This document shows positions 1 to 6,758 of a DNA stretch of 16,668 bases, in pieces. Both the position numbers and the translations under genes were made by a program. The stretch covers positions 1 to 16,668 of the forward strand of contig JAQUGA010000030.1 of the NCBI GenBank assembly GCA_028684405.1, in the 5' to 3' direction. This DNA is from Bacteroidales bacterium (GTDB lineage: Bacteria; Bacteroidota; Bacteroidia; Bacteroidales; WCHB1-69). Position 1 is the first letter of the stretch. Each line of letters starts with the position of its first letter. The notes under the pieces were generated by a model, which saw only the letters and a program-made list of their open reading frames with translations, was not told the origin of the DNA and searched no databases.

Positions 1-14
1 CGCTCTTCCGATCT
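1..14. other. Illumina adapter remnant (not genomic)
   Basis: The first 14 bases, CGCTCTTCCGATCT, are identical to the 3' end of the standard Illumina TruSeq-type adapter, in the orientation that precedes an insert. The open reading frame entering from the right (PorZ-like, minus strand) makes family-like sequence up to codon 145, which ends exactly at base 15. The adapter then adds a meaningless tail read as R-S-E-E-R. This is untrimmed adapter at a contig edge and should be removed before any further use. Confidence 0.95.
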
Positions 15-449
15 ATCAAGCACAATGATTCCAAAACCGCATGATAAATATGCAAATTCATCTTTGATTTCAATATTATTTATTGTTTTTTTGCCAGGAA
101 TAATTTTTCGCTTAATATCGGGAATATTAAAAACCACATCATTAATTAAAAGATCAACATTGGTATTTTGGTAAGCGATAACCAATGATTTATAAGTTTC
201 TGAATAGGCAATAGCCGAAATTCCAACATCCGAAAGTCCTTCAATTTTGGATAGGCGATGCATGCTATTTTCTGCTTTTTCAACATAATAGATTGTTTGA
301 GGTGTTGCGGCATATACCCTACTGCCAGCATCAGCAACCATGATGACTTTGTTGTATGGCAAATGGTCGCGCCATGTACCAATAGGAATTTGGGCTTGTA
401 AAACAAAAACATGAATAACAGAAAGAACAAGTAAAAATATCTTTTTCAT
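15..449 (-). CDS. porZ: PorZ-like type IX secretion beta-propeller protein, N-terminal part
   Basis: This is a partial gene that runs off the left edge, where adapter replaces it. Codons 1-145 are present. Residues 1-20 form a signal peptide (MKKIFLLVLSVIHVFVLQAQ, cleavage expected after the final AQ). The mature start contains IGTWRDHLPYNK, then a first propeller-blade pattern with VYAATPQTIYYVE, LSKIEGLSD and AIAYSETYKSLVIAYQNTNVDLL, ending in GFGIIVLD. That order resembles the N-terminus of PorZ, the surface beta-propeller that works with PorU and PorV in the type IX attachment complex and helps deliver anionic LPS. Full-length PorZ is about 770-800 residues, so roughly 80% is missing. A relative with two-component-regulator-type propeller repeats is the main alternative. 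The gene lies 116 bases downstream of hydF on the same strand, with its own candidate promoter in the gap. Confidence 0.75.
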
Positions 450-450
450 T

Positions 451-564
451 AAACTTCAATTAGAGAATCATTCCGACAAAAATAATGCAATTAAAGCACA
501 CTATGAATTAACCCCAGAAAATTTAATTTATTGTATGAAAAACAAAAACTAATCATTGAAGTTT
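451..564. repeat. 10-bp inverted repeat spanning the hydF-porZ gap
   Basis: AAACTTCAAT at 451-460 and ATTGAAGTTT at 555-564 are perfect inverted copies about 94 bases apart. One lies immediately upstream of the porZ ATG and the other immediately downstream of the hydF stop. In a transcript running from hydF into porZ the arms could pair and enclose the gap, close to the porZ start codon. Function is unknown and chance is possible in AT-rich DNA. Confidence 0.4.
477..484 (-). promoter_or_regulatory. Candidate Bacteroidota -7 element for porZ
   Basis: On the minus strand this is TATTTTTG, an exact match to the TAnnTTTG -7 element of Bacteroidota promoters. It would place a transcription start near base 470, giving a leader of about 20 bases before the porZ ATG. 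The upstream -33 region has TTA rather than the usual TTG at about the right distance, so the promoter is only half supported. Confidence 0.45.
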
Positions 565-565
565 C

Positions 566-1765
566 TTACAATTTACGAAAAGGTGCGACGGCTCTTTGGT
601 AGATTCCATGGACGTATGCGATGGCCATACCATAATTGGTGACAGGAATTCCATTTTCAATAGCTGGTTTAAGACGATTCAGCAATTGCTTTCGGGTCAC
701 CATACAACCACCACACTGAATAACCATCGCATATTTTTTCATGTCCGAAATAGCATCCAATCCAGCAACAAAGGTATATTCTAATTTTTTACCGGTAAAA
801 TCAGTGAGCCAATGAGGTATTTTCACTCTGCCAATATCTTCACAAGAAACATGATGCGTACACGATTCCAAAAGCAATATTTTATCGCCATCTTTTAAGT
901 TTGAAATATGCGGTGTTCCTTCCATGTAGTGTTCAAAATCGCCTTTTAAACGAGCCAAAATTATCGAAAAACTAGTTAAAGGAATATCTTTAGGAATAGC
1001 TGCATCAGCTTTTGAAAAAACCTGACTATCACACACCACCAAATCTGGTTTTGGGTTCATTTTCGAGATGTAAACTTCTAGTTCACTGTCTTTTACAACA
1101 ACGGCAATGGCATCATTGTCTAAAATATCGCGAATTAATTGCACTTGAGGCAATATCATCCGTCCTTCAGGAGCGGCAATATCAATGGGAGTAATCATCA
1201 TTACCGTATCGCCAGGTTTTATCAAATCACCAATCAAGCTATTGGTTTTATATGCAATTTCAGGAATTTTTTCTCGAATTGCATGAATAACTATTTCTAA
1301 ATTTGTTTTGTATAAAGCACTAAAATCGATTAATTCAGTGTTGAATTTCTTAACTTTCTGACGAATCTGATCCGAAGATGGAGCAATATCGCTTTTATTA
1401 TGAATGCAAATCCAAGGCACTTCATTTTTCTTAAAATCTTGAATTATTTTAAGTTCAACCTCCTCAAATTGATTATTGGCAATCATCAAAATTCCAAAAT
1501 CAATAATTTTCATGGTTTCCAATGTTTTTTGCACCCTCTTAGTACCCAAGTCGCCCGTATCGTCAATTCCAGCGGTATCGATAATCACCAATGGACCAAT
1601 GCCATGGATTTCAATGGATTTTTTAACCGGATCGGTGGTGGTGCCAGCAATATCCGAAACAATGGCTACTTCTTGGTTTGTAAGAGCATTAATAAATGAA
1701 CTCTTGCCATTGTTGCGTCTGCCAAAAATACCAATATGAGGTTTTCTATCTCTACTTTTACTCAT
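566..1765 (-). CDS. hydF: [FeFe]-hydrogenase maturation GTPase HydF
   Basis: HydF is the GTPase and scaffold that receives the 2Fe subcluster built by HydE and HydG and inserts it into apo-[FeFe] hydrogenase in the cytoplasm. The 399-residue length is normal. The N-terminal GTPase domain shows Walker A GRRNNGKS (15-22), the switch GTTTDP (41-46), DTAG (63-66) and NKSD (123-126). The C-terminal cluster-binding domain has the family signature C-x-H-x46-C-x-x-C: C302, H304, C351 and C354. These residues separate it from other TrmE/Era-like GTPases. It begins with ATG 76 bases downstream of folK on the same strand and may share its transcript. hydE, hydG and hydrogenase genes are not in the window. 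Its presence suggests that the organism makes an oxygen-sensitive hydrogenase and has an anaerobic, H2-producing or H2-using metabolism. Confidence 0.96.
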   Translation of the reverse strand: MSKSRDRKPHIGIFGRRNNGKSSFINALTNQEVAIVSDIAGTTTDPVKKSIEIHGIGPLVIIDTAGIDDTGDLGTKRVQKTLETMKIIDFGILMIANNQFEEVELKIIQDFKKNEVPWICIHNKSDIAPSSDQIRQKVKKFNTELIDFSALYKTNLEIVIHAIREKIPEIAYKTNSLIGDLIKPGDTVMMITPIDIAAPEGRMILPQVQLIRDILDNDAIAVVVKDSELEVYISKMNPKPDLVVCDSQVFSKADAAIPKDIPLTSFSIILARLKGDFEHYMEGTPHISNLKDGDKILLLESCTHHVSCEDIGRVKIPHWLTDFTGKKLEYTFVAGLDAISDMKKYAMVIQCGGCMVTRKQLLNRLKPAIENGIPVTNYGMAIAYVHGIYQRAVAPFRKL

Positions 1766-1841
1766 GTTTGAATGATTTTGAAAACATCAACGAAATTACA
1801 GAAAAATACAGTTTGTTCTCTGAAAAACAGATAAACTACAA

Positions 1842-2348
1842 TTAAAGTTCAGAATGCAGTTCAAAGTTTTTCACCAAGGCTTCATCCTTGCAATTTTCGA
1901 GCAATTTCCGTACCGTTAGCATTAATTCTGGATGAATCCAATCGGGCACAATATCGAAAAGCGAAAGTAAAGTGAATTTTCGAAGATGAATTTTGGGATG
2001 AGGAACATCCAATTCGGGTGAATGAATAATTTCTTGATTAAAAAAAAGAATATCCAAATCGATGGTTCGTGATGAATATGATTTTGACAATGGATCTCTC
2101 ACTCTTCCCAACTGTTTTTCAATCTCAAAAAGTTGATGAAGAACCTGATGGGCGTCCAACTTAGTTTGTACCATCAAAACTCTGTTTAAAAACCAAACAT
2201 CACTCTCGAAACCCCATGGTTCAGACTCATATGCTTTGGAGATAAGTTTCACTAAGCCAACATTTTCGGCAATCCGTTTTCTCGATTCCTCAATCATTTT
2301 GTAACGGTCACCGATATTCGACCCTTGAAGTATTAAAGCAATATTCAT
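1842..2348 (-). CDS. folK: 2-amino-4-hydroxy-6-hydroxymethyldihydropteridine diphosphokinase
   Basis: FolK (HPPK) transfers pyrophosphate from ATP to 6-hydroxymethyl-7,8-dihydropterin, the step before dihydropteroate synthase in folate synthesis. The 168-residue length is that of a stand-alone enzyme, not fused to FolB or FolP. Visible signatures are GSNIGDR (9-15), the nucleotide-side region LGRVRDP (80-86), SSRTIDLDILFF (92-103) with the Mg2+-binding aspartates D97 and D99, and DVPHPKIHLRKF, which forms the pterin-side motif. The usual "LSLGSN" start is ILQGSN here, a mild variation. The gene lies between a secreted barrel-like protein (42-base gap) and hydF (76-base gap), all co-directional. 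No clear Shine-Dalgarno sequence precedes the ATG, which is normal for the phylum. Confidence 0.95.
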   Translation of the reverse strand: MNIALILQGSNIGDRYKMIEESRKRIAENVGLVKLISKAYESEPWGFESDVWFLNRVLMVQTKLDAHQVLHQLFEIEKQLGRVRDPLSKSYSSRTIDLDILFFNQEIIHSPELDVPHPKIHLRKFTLLSLFDIVPDWIHPELMLTVRKLLENCKDEALVKNFELHSEL

Positions 2349-2390
2349 GTTTAATTAAGAAAAAAGCTGTCAAATATTTTATTTGTAAAA

Positions 2391-3074
2391 TCAGTTCAAA
2401 ATTTCATGCAGACCAATAACAATTCCTAAAGTTGCACTAAATTCATGCAATCTTTCATTTTCATATTTTTTGTTCTTGGCAAAGAAATAATCTGCATTTA
2501 AAGTAAGGCCAAATCGATCCGTTATCATCAAGTTTGCTCTTGCGCCTGTATGGAACACAAAAGAAGTATATGTCTCTTTCGCAAAATCGAGAGTTGCAGA
2601 TTGTACTGGATTGCCATAAAATTGATAAGGATAAATTTCTTCATACAAAATCGATCCTTTTGGCGTATTGAGTCTTTGCAATCCTGCTCCACCAACAAAT
2701 GTGAAAGAATACCTCCAATCGGGCATGGCTGTCAAATAAGCATTAAAAGTATAATTTTCGACAACATAATTACTTAAATCTGCCGTTGTTTTAGTGTAAT
2801 TAAATCGAGGCGTATTTACTCTTTCGTCGGCAAACTTATTAGGAAATGGCTTGTGAAAACCGTGGTTTGCCTGCAATCCTATCCCAAAAATATAATTGAA
2901 GTAGTAAGCTCCTTCCAGTTTTCCATAATATCCAGGAAACTCAGAATCCAGAAAACTAATATTTCCTGCTCCTCCAGTAAAACTTATAAAACTTGGATGG
3001 ATTTGGTAATATTGGGCATTTAAACCAACAACCGTAAACAGTACTATAAATGATAAAACTAAGCTTTTTTTCAT
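2391..3074 (-). CDS. Secreted outer-membrane beta-barrel-like protein, family not recognised
   Basis: I do not recognise a named family. The chosen start gives MKKSLVLSFIVLFTVVGLNA, a good signal peptide with cleavage expected before QYYQIHP. An in-frame ATG two codons earlier (3080) is equally possible. The open frame extends upstream to 3242, but that part overlaps the end of the cyclo-ligase gene and lacks a signal peptide. The mature part, about 208 residues, alternates aromatic and small residues in strand-like stretches such as GKLEGAYYFNYIFGIGLQANHGF, split by turns, and RFGLTLNADYFFAK. There is no lipobox cysteine. This fits an 8- to 10-strand barrel of the outer membrane. The protein ends in HEILN instead of the terminal aromatic residue typical of barrel assembly signals. 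It sits 124 bases after the cyclo-ligase gene with a candidate promoter in that gap. Confidence 0.7.
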   Translation of the reverse strand: MKKSLVLSFIVLFTVVGLNAQYYQIHPSFISFTGGAGNISFLDSEFPGYYGKLEGAYYFNYIFGIGLQANHGFHKPFPNKFADERVNTPRFNYTKTTADLSNYVVENYTFNAYLTAMPDWRYSFTFVGGAGLQRLNTPKGSILYEEIYPYQFYGNPVQSATLDFAKETYTSFVFHTGARANLMITDRFGLTLNADYFFAKNKKYENERLHEFSATLGIVIGLHEILN

Positions 3075-3094
3075 AATCATATAATTTAATCTTG

Positions 3095-3127
3095 CTAATT
3101 TATAAAATAAAATGAAACGACCTACAA
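3095..3127 (-). promoter_or_regulatory. Candidate promoter for the barrel-like protein
   Basis: On the minus strand a TTG (3125-3127) precedes TAAATTAG (3095-3102), a near match to the -33 TTG / -7 TAnnTTTG promoter of Bacteroidota, with 22 bases between them. One position of the -7 element deviates. It would start transcription roughly 14 bases before the start codon. This is a sequence match only. Confidence 0.3.
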
Positions 3128-3198
3128 TATTACGAGAAATAATTAAAAATGTTTCAAAAGACAATAAGATACTAGGCAGAGGAGTAGTGTTTTTGATA

Positions 3199-3759
3199 TT
3201 ATCTTTCTTGGTATGGCATAACTGCATCCATTTTAACATCAAAAGCTGAGACGGGAACCGATTCTACAAATTGAAAATCAAAGCATACTCCCATTTTTAC
3301 AGCATTTGTTTTAACAAGAAACTTATCATAATATGCTTTTCCACGTCCCATTCTATTGTTATTGGAATCAAATGCAAGTCCGGGCACTAAAACTAAATCG
3401 ATGGACTTATAATCTGTAAACAAATCACCTATCGGTTCCAATATGCCAAAAGCAGTTCCTGCAGCCAAAGAATCCAAGCCTTGAAAACGTCGTATCTCAA
3501 GTTCATCACCATTTACGCAGGGCAATAAAAACTGTTTTTTGTCCTGCCATTTTAGGATTAAATCCGACAAATCGAGCTCGTCTTTCATCGCCCAATAGGC
3601 CATCACAATATTCGATTTTAAAAAATCGGGATGTTTTTCAATCTCATTTACCACAAAATGCGATTGTTCTGATCGTTGCTCCTGAGTAAAATTTCTTTTA
3701 AAGCTTCTTATTTGCTTTCTTAACTCAATTTTCTGTTCTCTAATAATTTTGTTTTCCAT
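3199..3759 (-). CDS. ygfA: 5-formyltetrahydrofolate cyclo-ligase (methenyl-THF synthetase)
   Basis: This enzyme uses ATP to convert 5-formyl-THF to 5,10-methenyl-THF, returning the stored or inhibitory folate to one-carbon metabolism. The 186-residue length is typical. Visible features are the basic N-terminal helix IELRKQIRSF, the substrate-side segment MAYWAMKDELDL (53-64), GILEPIGD (105-112) and the C-terminal ATP/phosphate motif RMGRGKAYYDKF (136-147), equivalent to the family's GxGxGYYD. The middle glycine is alanine here (KAYYD). The ATG lies inside the end of the upstream epimerase gene, overlapping it by 20 bases, so translation of the two is probably coupled. It is the last gene of the run DUF58-radC-epimerase-cyclo-ligase. 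Folate and purine themes recur nearby in folK and purL. Confidence 0.92.
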   Translation of the reverse strand: MENKIIREQKIELRKQIRSFKRNFTQEQRSEQSHFVVNEIEKHPDFLKSNIVMAYWAMKDELDLSDLILKWQDKKQFLLPCVNGDELEIRRFQGLDSLAAGTAFGILEPIGDLFTDYKSIDLVLVPGLAFDSNNNRMGRGKAYYDKFLVKTNAVKMGVCFDFQFVESVPVSAFDVKMDAVMPYQER

Positions 3760-4900
3760 GTTTTATAATTTTTTGACAAATAAACTCAGCAGCTTTCCCA
3801 TTTCCAAAAATATCAGGAAAAAACAAATCCTGTTTATTAAGATATAAATTAAAATTCTCAATAATTTTCTCACGATTGGCATCTACAATTTTGGCACAAT
3901 CAGCATCTACAATTTCCACCCACTCAGTTTCGGAACGCAAAATTAAACAAGGCTTTTTAAAGAAAAAAGCTTCTTTTTGGACTCCGCCAGAATCCGTCAT
4001 TATTAATTTGCTATTCGATTCCAACTGAATCATGTCAAAAAAAGAGACCGGTTCTGTGATTTTAATTCCTACTGCGGTGGTAAAATCTTGGTATAAGTGA
4101 CTGTCCAGCATTTCGGGCAGTTTTTTAGCAGTTCGGGGATGCAGTGGTAGAACTATTTGGATATCATTTTTTTGTGATATTTCGAGCAGAGCACGAACAA
4201 TATTTGTCAATCGTTCTTTTATATCCGTATTGTTATCTCGATGAATGGTGCATAATACAAATTCGTTGGGTTTGAGGTTCATCTTTTGTAAAATCTGCGA
4301 ATCTTTCTGTGCTTTTTCTTTAAAAAACAAAGAGTTATCGAGCATCACATCGCCACAATGAAAAATAGCAGGATGGTCAACATCTGCTTTTTGAACGTCC
4401 GTATTTGAAAAGCCTTCCTTAATAAGATTTTGAAATCCTGTTTTGGTGGGTGTAAACAAAAGTGTAGACGCATGATCGGTTATAATTCTGTTTATCTCTT
4501 CGGGCATCGATTTATTATAGGATCTCAGTCCTGCTTCTACATGGATAACAGGCAAATGCAATTTGGCCGCACTCAAAGCACCAGCCAAAGTTGAATTGGT
4601 ATCGCCATAAACCAACAAATAATTTGGTTTTTCGGAATTAATTAAATTCTCAATTCCGAGCATCATTTTGGCTGTTTGGGCAGCATGCGACATCGAACCC
4701 ACATTCAAATTATGATGCGGCTCGGGGATGCCCATTTCCTTAAAAAAAACATCCGACATATTGGCGTCATAATGTTGACCTGTATGAACTAAAATTTCCT
4801 GAATCTGGTGGTCAAATCCATTTTTGATAGTTCTACTAATAGCGGCCGCTTTAATAATTTGAGGGCGTGCACCGATAATGGTTAAAATTTTAATTTCCAT
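3740..4900 (-). CDS. wecB: UDP-N-acetylglucosamine 2-epimerase (non-hydrolysing), WecB family
   Basis: Enzymes of this family interconvert UDP-GlcNAc and UDP-ManNAc in the cytoplasm, supplying ManNAc-type sugars for surface polysaccharides. The length, 386 residues, fits. The GT-B-like fold signatures are clear: GARPQIIKAAA (10-20), HTGQHYD (39-45), YGDTNSTLAG with D100, HVEAGLRS with E122, MPEEINR with E134/E135, CTIHRDN with H220 and TDSGGVQKE in the C-terminal UDP-binding domain. D100, E122, the PEE glutamate and H220 correspond to the residues needed for catalysis in E. coli WecB. WbpI-like UDP-diacetamido-glucuronate 2-epimerases share most of these motifs, so the exact sugar is uncertain. 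It starts 4 bases after radC ends and overlaps the cyclo-ligase by 20 bases. No other glycan genes flank it. Confidence 0.9.
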   Translation of the reverse strand: MEIKILTIIGARPQIIKAAAISRTIKNGFDHQIQEILVHTGQHYDANMSDVFFKEMGIPEPHHNLNVGSMSHAAQTAKMMLGIENLINSEKPNYLLVYGDTNSTLAGALSAAKLHLPVIHVEAGLRSYNKSMPEEINRIITDHASTLLFTPTKTGFQNLIKEGFSNTDVQKADVDHPAIFHCGDVMLDNSLFFKEKAQKDSQILQKMNLKPNEFVLCTIHRDNNTDIKERLTNIVRALLEISQKNDIQIVLPLHPRTAKKLPEMLDSHLYQDFTTAVGIKITEPVSFFDMIQLESNSKLIMTDSGGVQKEAFFFKKPCLILRSETEWVEIVDADCAKIVDANREKIIENFNLYLNKQDLFFPDIFGNGKAAEFICQKIIKHGKQNY

Positions 4901-4904
4901 ATCT

Positions 4905-5612
4905 TTATAAAAACAATTTATGAGAAGAGTCTTGGTAACTATAGTAACTATTTAGACCTAAAATTATGTGATCTAACACTTGGATTTCCAGGAATTTACC
5001 AGCATTTATCAAACGTTCTGTTATCTTATCGTCTGCCAAACTTGGTGCTAAATTTCCAGAAGGATGATTGTGTACCAAAATCATTCCCGAAGCTTTGTAT
5101 TCGAGTGCTGCAATAAACACCACTTTGGGGTCGACAATGGTAGATGAGAGTCCACCAATACTAATTTGTTTATCGGCAATAATCTTATTGCTTCGGTCTA
5201 TAAATATCGCCCAAAACTCTTCTTGATGCGTGGATGAAATAAGCGATTGAGCATATTTGTATGCCTCCTGACTGGAACTGATTTTATAGCGTTCGAGCAC
5301 TTGGGCTTTGAGGCGGCGATTTCCCAATTCTAAAGCAGCCAAAATACTAACGGCTTTTGCCTCACCAATTCCCTGATATTTAACAAGTTCGGAAATGCTA
5401 ATTAAAGAAAGTTCGTTTAAGTTATTTTTTTTATCGCTCAATATTCGTTGCGCCAAGTCGACAGCGGTTTCTTTTCGGTTTCCCGAACCCAGCAAAATGG
5501 CAATTAATTCAGCATCCGAGAGCGCCTTTCTTCCTTTTAACAACATTTTTTCACGGGGGCGATCGTTTTCATCCCAATCTTTGATTCCAAGCCTTTTCAC
5601 ATCCTTGTCCAT
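4905..5612 (-). CDS. radC: RadC family protein (JAMM/MPN+ domain)
   Basis: RadC proteins carry a helix-hairpin-helix segment and a JAMM metallopeptidase-like domain. The name comes from an old DNA-repair assignment that was later retracted for E. coli, and the true role is unsettled. This copy is 235 residues, near the usual length. The N-terminal UPF0758 region runs from about 10 to 70, the hairpin segment YQGIGEAKAVSILAALELG lies at 79-97, and the C-terminal domain carries HNHPSGNLAPSLADD. Its zinc ligands H181, H183 and D194, with S191, are intact, so it is probably metal-binding. Many RadC genes travel with mobile elements, but this one sits in a compact chromosomal run, 4 bases after the DUF58 gene and 4 bases before the epimerase gene. 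Confidence 0.93.
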   Translation of the reverse strand: MDKDVKRLGIKDWDENDRPREKMLLKGRKALSDAELIAILLGSGNRKETAVDLAQRILSDKKNNLNELSLISISELVKYQGIGEAKAVSILAALELGNRRLKAQVLERYKISSSQEAYKYAQSLISSTHQEEFWAIFIDRSNKIIADKQISIGGLSSTIVDPKVVFIAALEYKASGMILVHNHPSGNLAPSLADDKITERLINAGKFLEIQVLDHIILGLNSYYSYQDSSHKLFL

Positions 5613-5616
5613 TTTG

Positions 5617-6552
5617 CTAAAGCATTTTTTTTCGTTTTATAAAATAAGGCATTAAAATTTGGTGAAACCCTTTATTAATATCTGCTTCCACATAGTCAAT
5701 TTGAAATTGTCCGCACTTCATTTTCAGCTCTTCAAAATACTCTTTCATCGCTTTCACATAAAGTTCTTTCACTTCATTGGGATGCAGTTTCAATTCCTGA
5801 TTGCTTTCCAAATCGATAAAACGATAGGGTCTATTCTGAAATTCGAAATCGATTTCCGACTTTTTATCCAATACATGAAAAAGAATTACTTCGTGTTTAT
5901 TGTGTCGCAAATGTTGCAAAGCGTCGAAAAGATCGTCTTTTCGAGAAATATCGTCGAACATATCGCTAAAAATAACCACCAAAGAACGTCGATTAATCTG
6001 CTCGGCAATTTGATGCAAAGTATCAATAGCGGCTGTTTTCTTCTTATTGTCATCAGCTTTTATAGAAAGTATCTTTTCCAATTCGCCAAAAACATATTTC
6101 TGATGGACATTGGAAGATTTGGCAGGCGAATTAAATTCAATTTGCTCATTAAACACACTTAAACCAAAGGCATCTCTCTGTTTTTTAAGCATTTGTATTA
6201 TAGATGCTGCGGCGTATACGGAAAAAACCAATTTGTTGGGATTTTCAAAACTAGCCTCTTGATTTACTGGATAAAGCATTGAAGAAGAGGTGTCAATGAC
6301 AATACGGCAACGCAAATTGGTCTCTTCTTCGTATTTCTTTACAAAAAGCTTGTCGCTTCGAGCAAATAATTTCCAGTCGATATGACGAGTTGATTCTCCT
6401 TGATTGTATATCCGATGTTCGGCAAATTCCACAGAAAAGCCATGAAATGGACTTTTGTGCAAACCGGTTATAAAACCTTCCACTACCTGTCTGCTAATTA
6501 GCTCCAAATGACTGTATCGCCGAAGCAACTTAATATCTATTTCTTGTGCCAA
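5617..6552 (-). CDS. DUF58 domain protein with VWA-like fold
   Basis: DUF58 proteins have a von Willebrand A-like fold and usually act beside a MoxR AAA+ ATPase and Bat-type proteins in complex assembly or stress response. The exact function is unproven. This 311-residue protein has the family block GESTRHIDWKLFAR (52-65), EEETNLRCRIVIDTSSSMLYP with a MIDAS-type DxSxS at 87-91, and a second acidic site at VVIFSDMFDD (D197). There is no membrane segment, so it is cytoplasmic. The start is TTG: an in-frame TAA lies 18 bases upstream and no ATG lies between, while GFITGLHKSPFHGFSVEFAEHR early in the chain is family core. It heads a tight run with radC, the epimerase and the cyclo-ligase. No moxR or bat gene is next to it. 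Confidence 0.88.
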   Translation of the reverse strand: MAQEIDIKLLRRYSHLELISRQVVEGFITGLHKSPFHGFSVEFAEHRIYNQGESTRHIDWKLFARSDKLFVKKYEEETNLRCRIVIDTSSSMLYPVNQEASFENPNKLVFSVYAAASIIQMLKKQRDAFGLSVFNEQIEFNSPAKSSNVHQKYVFGELEKILSIKADDNKKKTAAIDTLHQIAEQINRRSLVVIFSDMFDDISRKDDLFDALQHLRHNKHEVILFHVLDKKSEIDFEFQNRPYRFIDLESNQELKLHPNEVKELYVKAMKEYFEELKMKCGQFQIDYVEADINKGFHQILMPYFIKRKKML

Positions 6553-6644
6553 ATTATCTTTATTTAATTATAAACGCATTATAATATCTATCAAAGTAGA
6601 TTTCTTACTAATCTTATTCCATTTCAATAAATTATACGACAAAA

Positions 6645-6699
6645 GTTTTGAAAGAATTCCATAAAACAGTAGAGCTGTCTTTTTAAATCCTTTCAAAAC
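6645..6699 (-). repeat. Nested inverted repeat downstream of trxA
   Basis: GTTTTGAAAG (6645-6654) and CTTTCAAAAC (6690-6699) form a perfect 10-bp outer stem. Inside it ACAG (6666-6669) and CTGT (6675-6678) can form a small inner hairpin. On the minus strand the outer stem is followed by TTTT, so it could act as a second weak terminator for the dnaE-trxA transcript or as a structured RNA element upstream of the DUF58 gene. No protein-coding frame explains it. Confidence 0.4.
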
Positions 6700-6730
6700 A
6701 GCGAGTTTTTCATCTTTTCTGCTAAATAAA

Positions 6731-6758
6731 CAAAACTTTGCTAAAATTTACAGCAAAG
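6731..6758 (-). terminator. Likely intrinsic terminator after trxA
   Basis: On the minus strand CTTTGCT (6752-6758) pairs perfectly with AGCAAAG (6736-6742) across a 9-base loop. The right arm is followed directly by TTTTG and further T-rich sequence. The left arm lies in the last codons of trxA and the stop codon falls in the loop. The stem has only three G-C pairs, so it may be a leaky terminator. Confidence 0.5.

Noticed and set aside
146..430. A 94-residue minus-strand frame rich in F and L
   Set aside because: It lies in a different frame of the PorZ-like coding sequence, which starts at 449, has a signal peptide and stays open to the contig edge.
3075..3242. Upstream extension of the barrel-like protein
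   Set aside because: The extra residues overlap the cyclo-ligase gene, show no family character and would hide the signal peptide that starts at MKKS.
3740..4900. Epimerase as part of a capsule or O-antigen cluster
   Set aside because: No glycosyltransferase, flippase or polymerase gene adjoins it. The only candidate glycan membrane protein is more than 8 kb away across oppositely oriented sppA.
4905..5612. RadC as a sign of a mobile element or defence island
   Set aside because: No integrase, transposase, restriction, toxin or phage gene lies nearby; the flanking genes are ordinary chromosomal genes with tight spacing.
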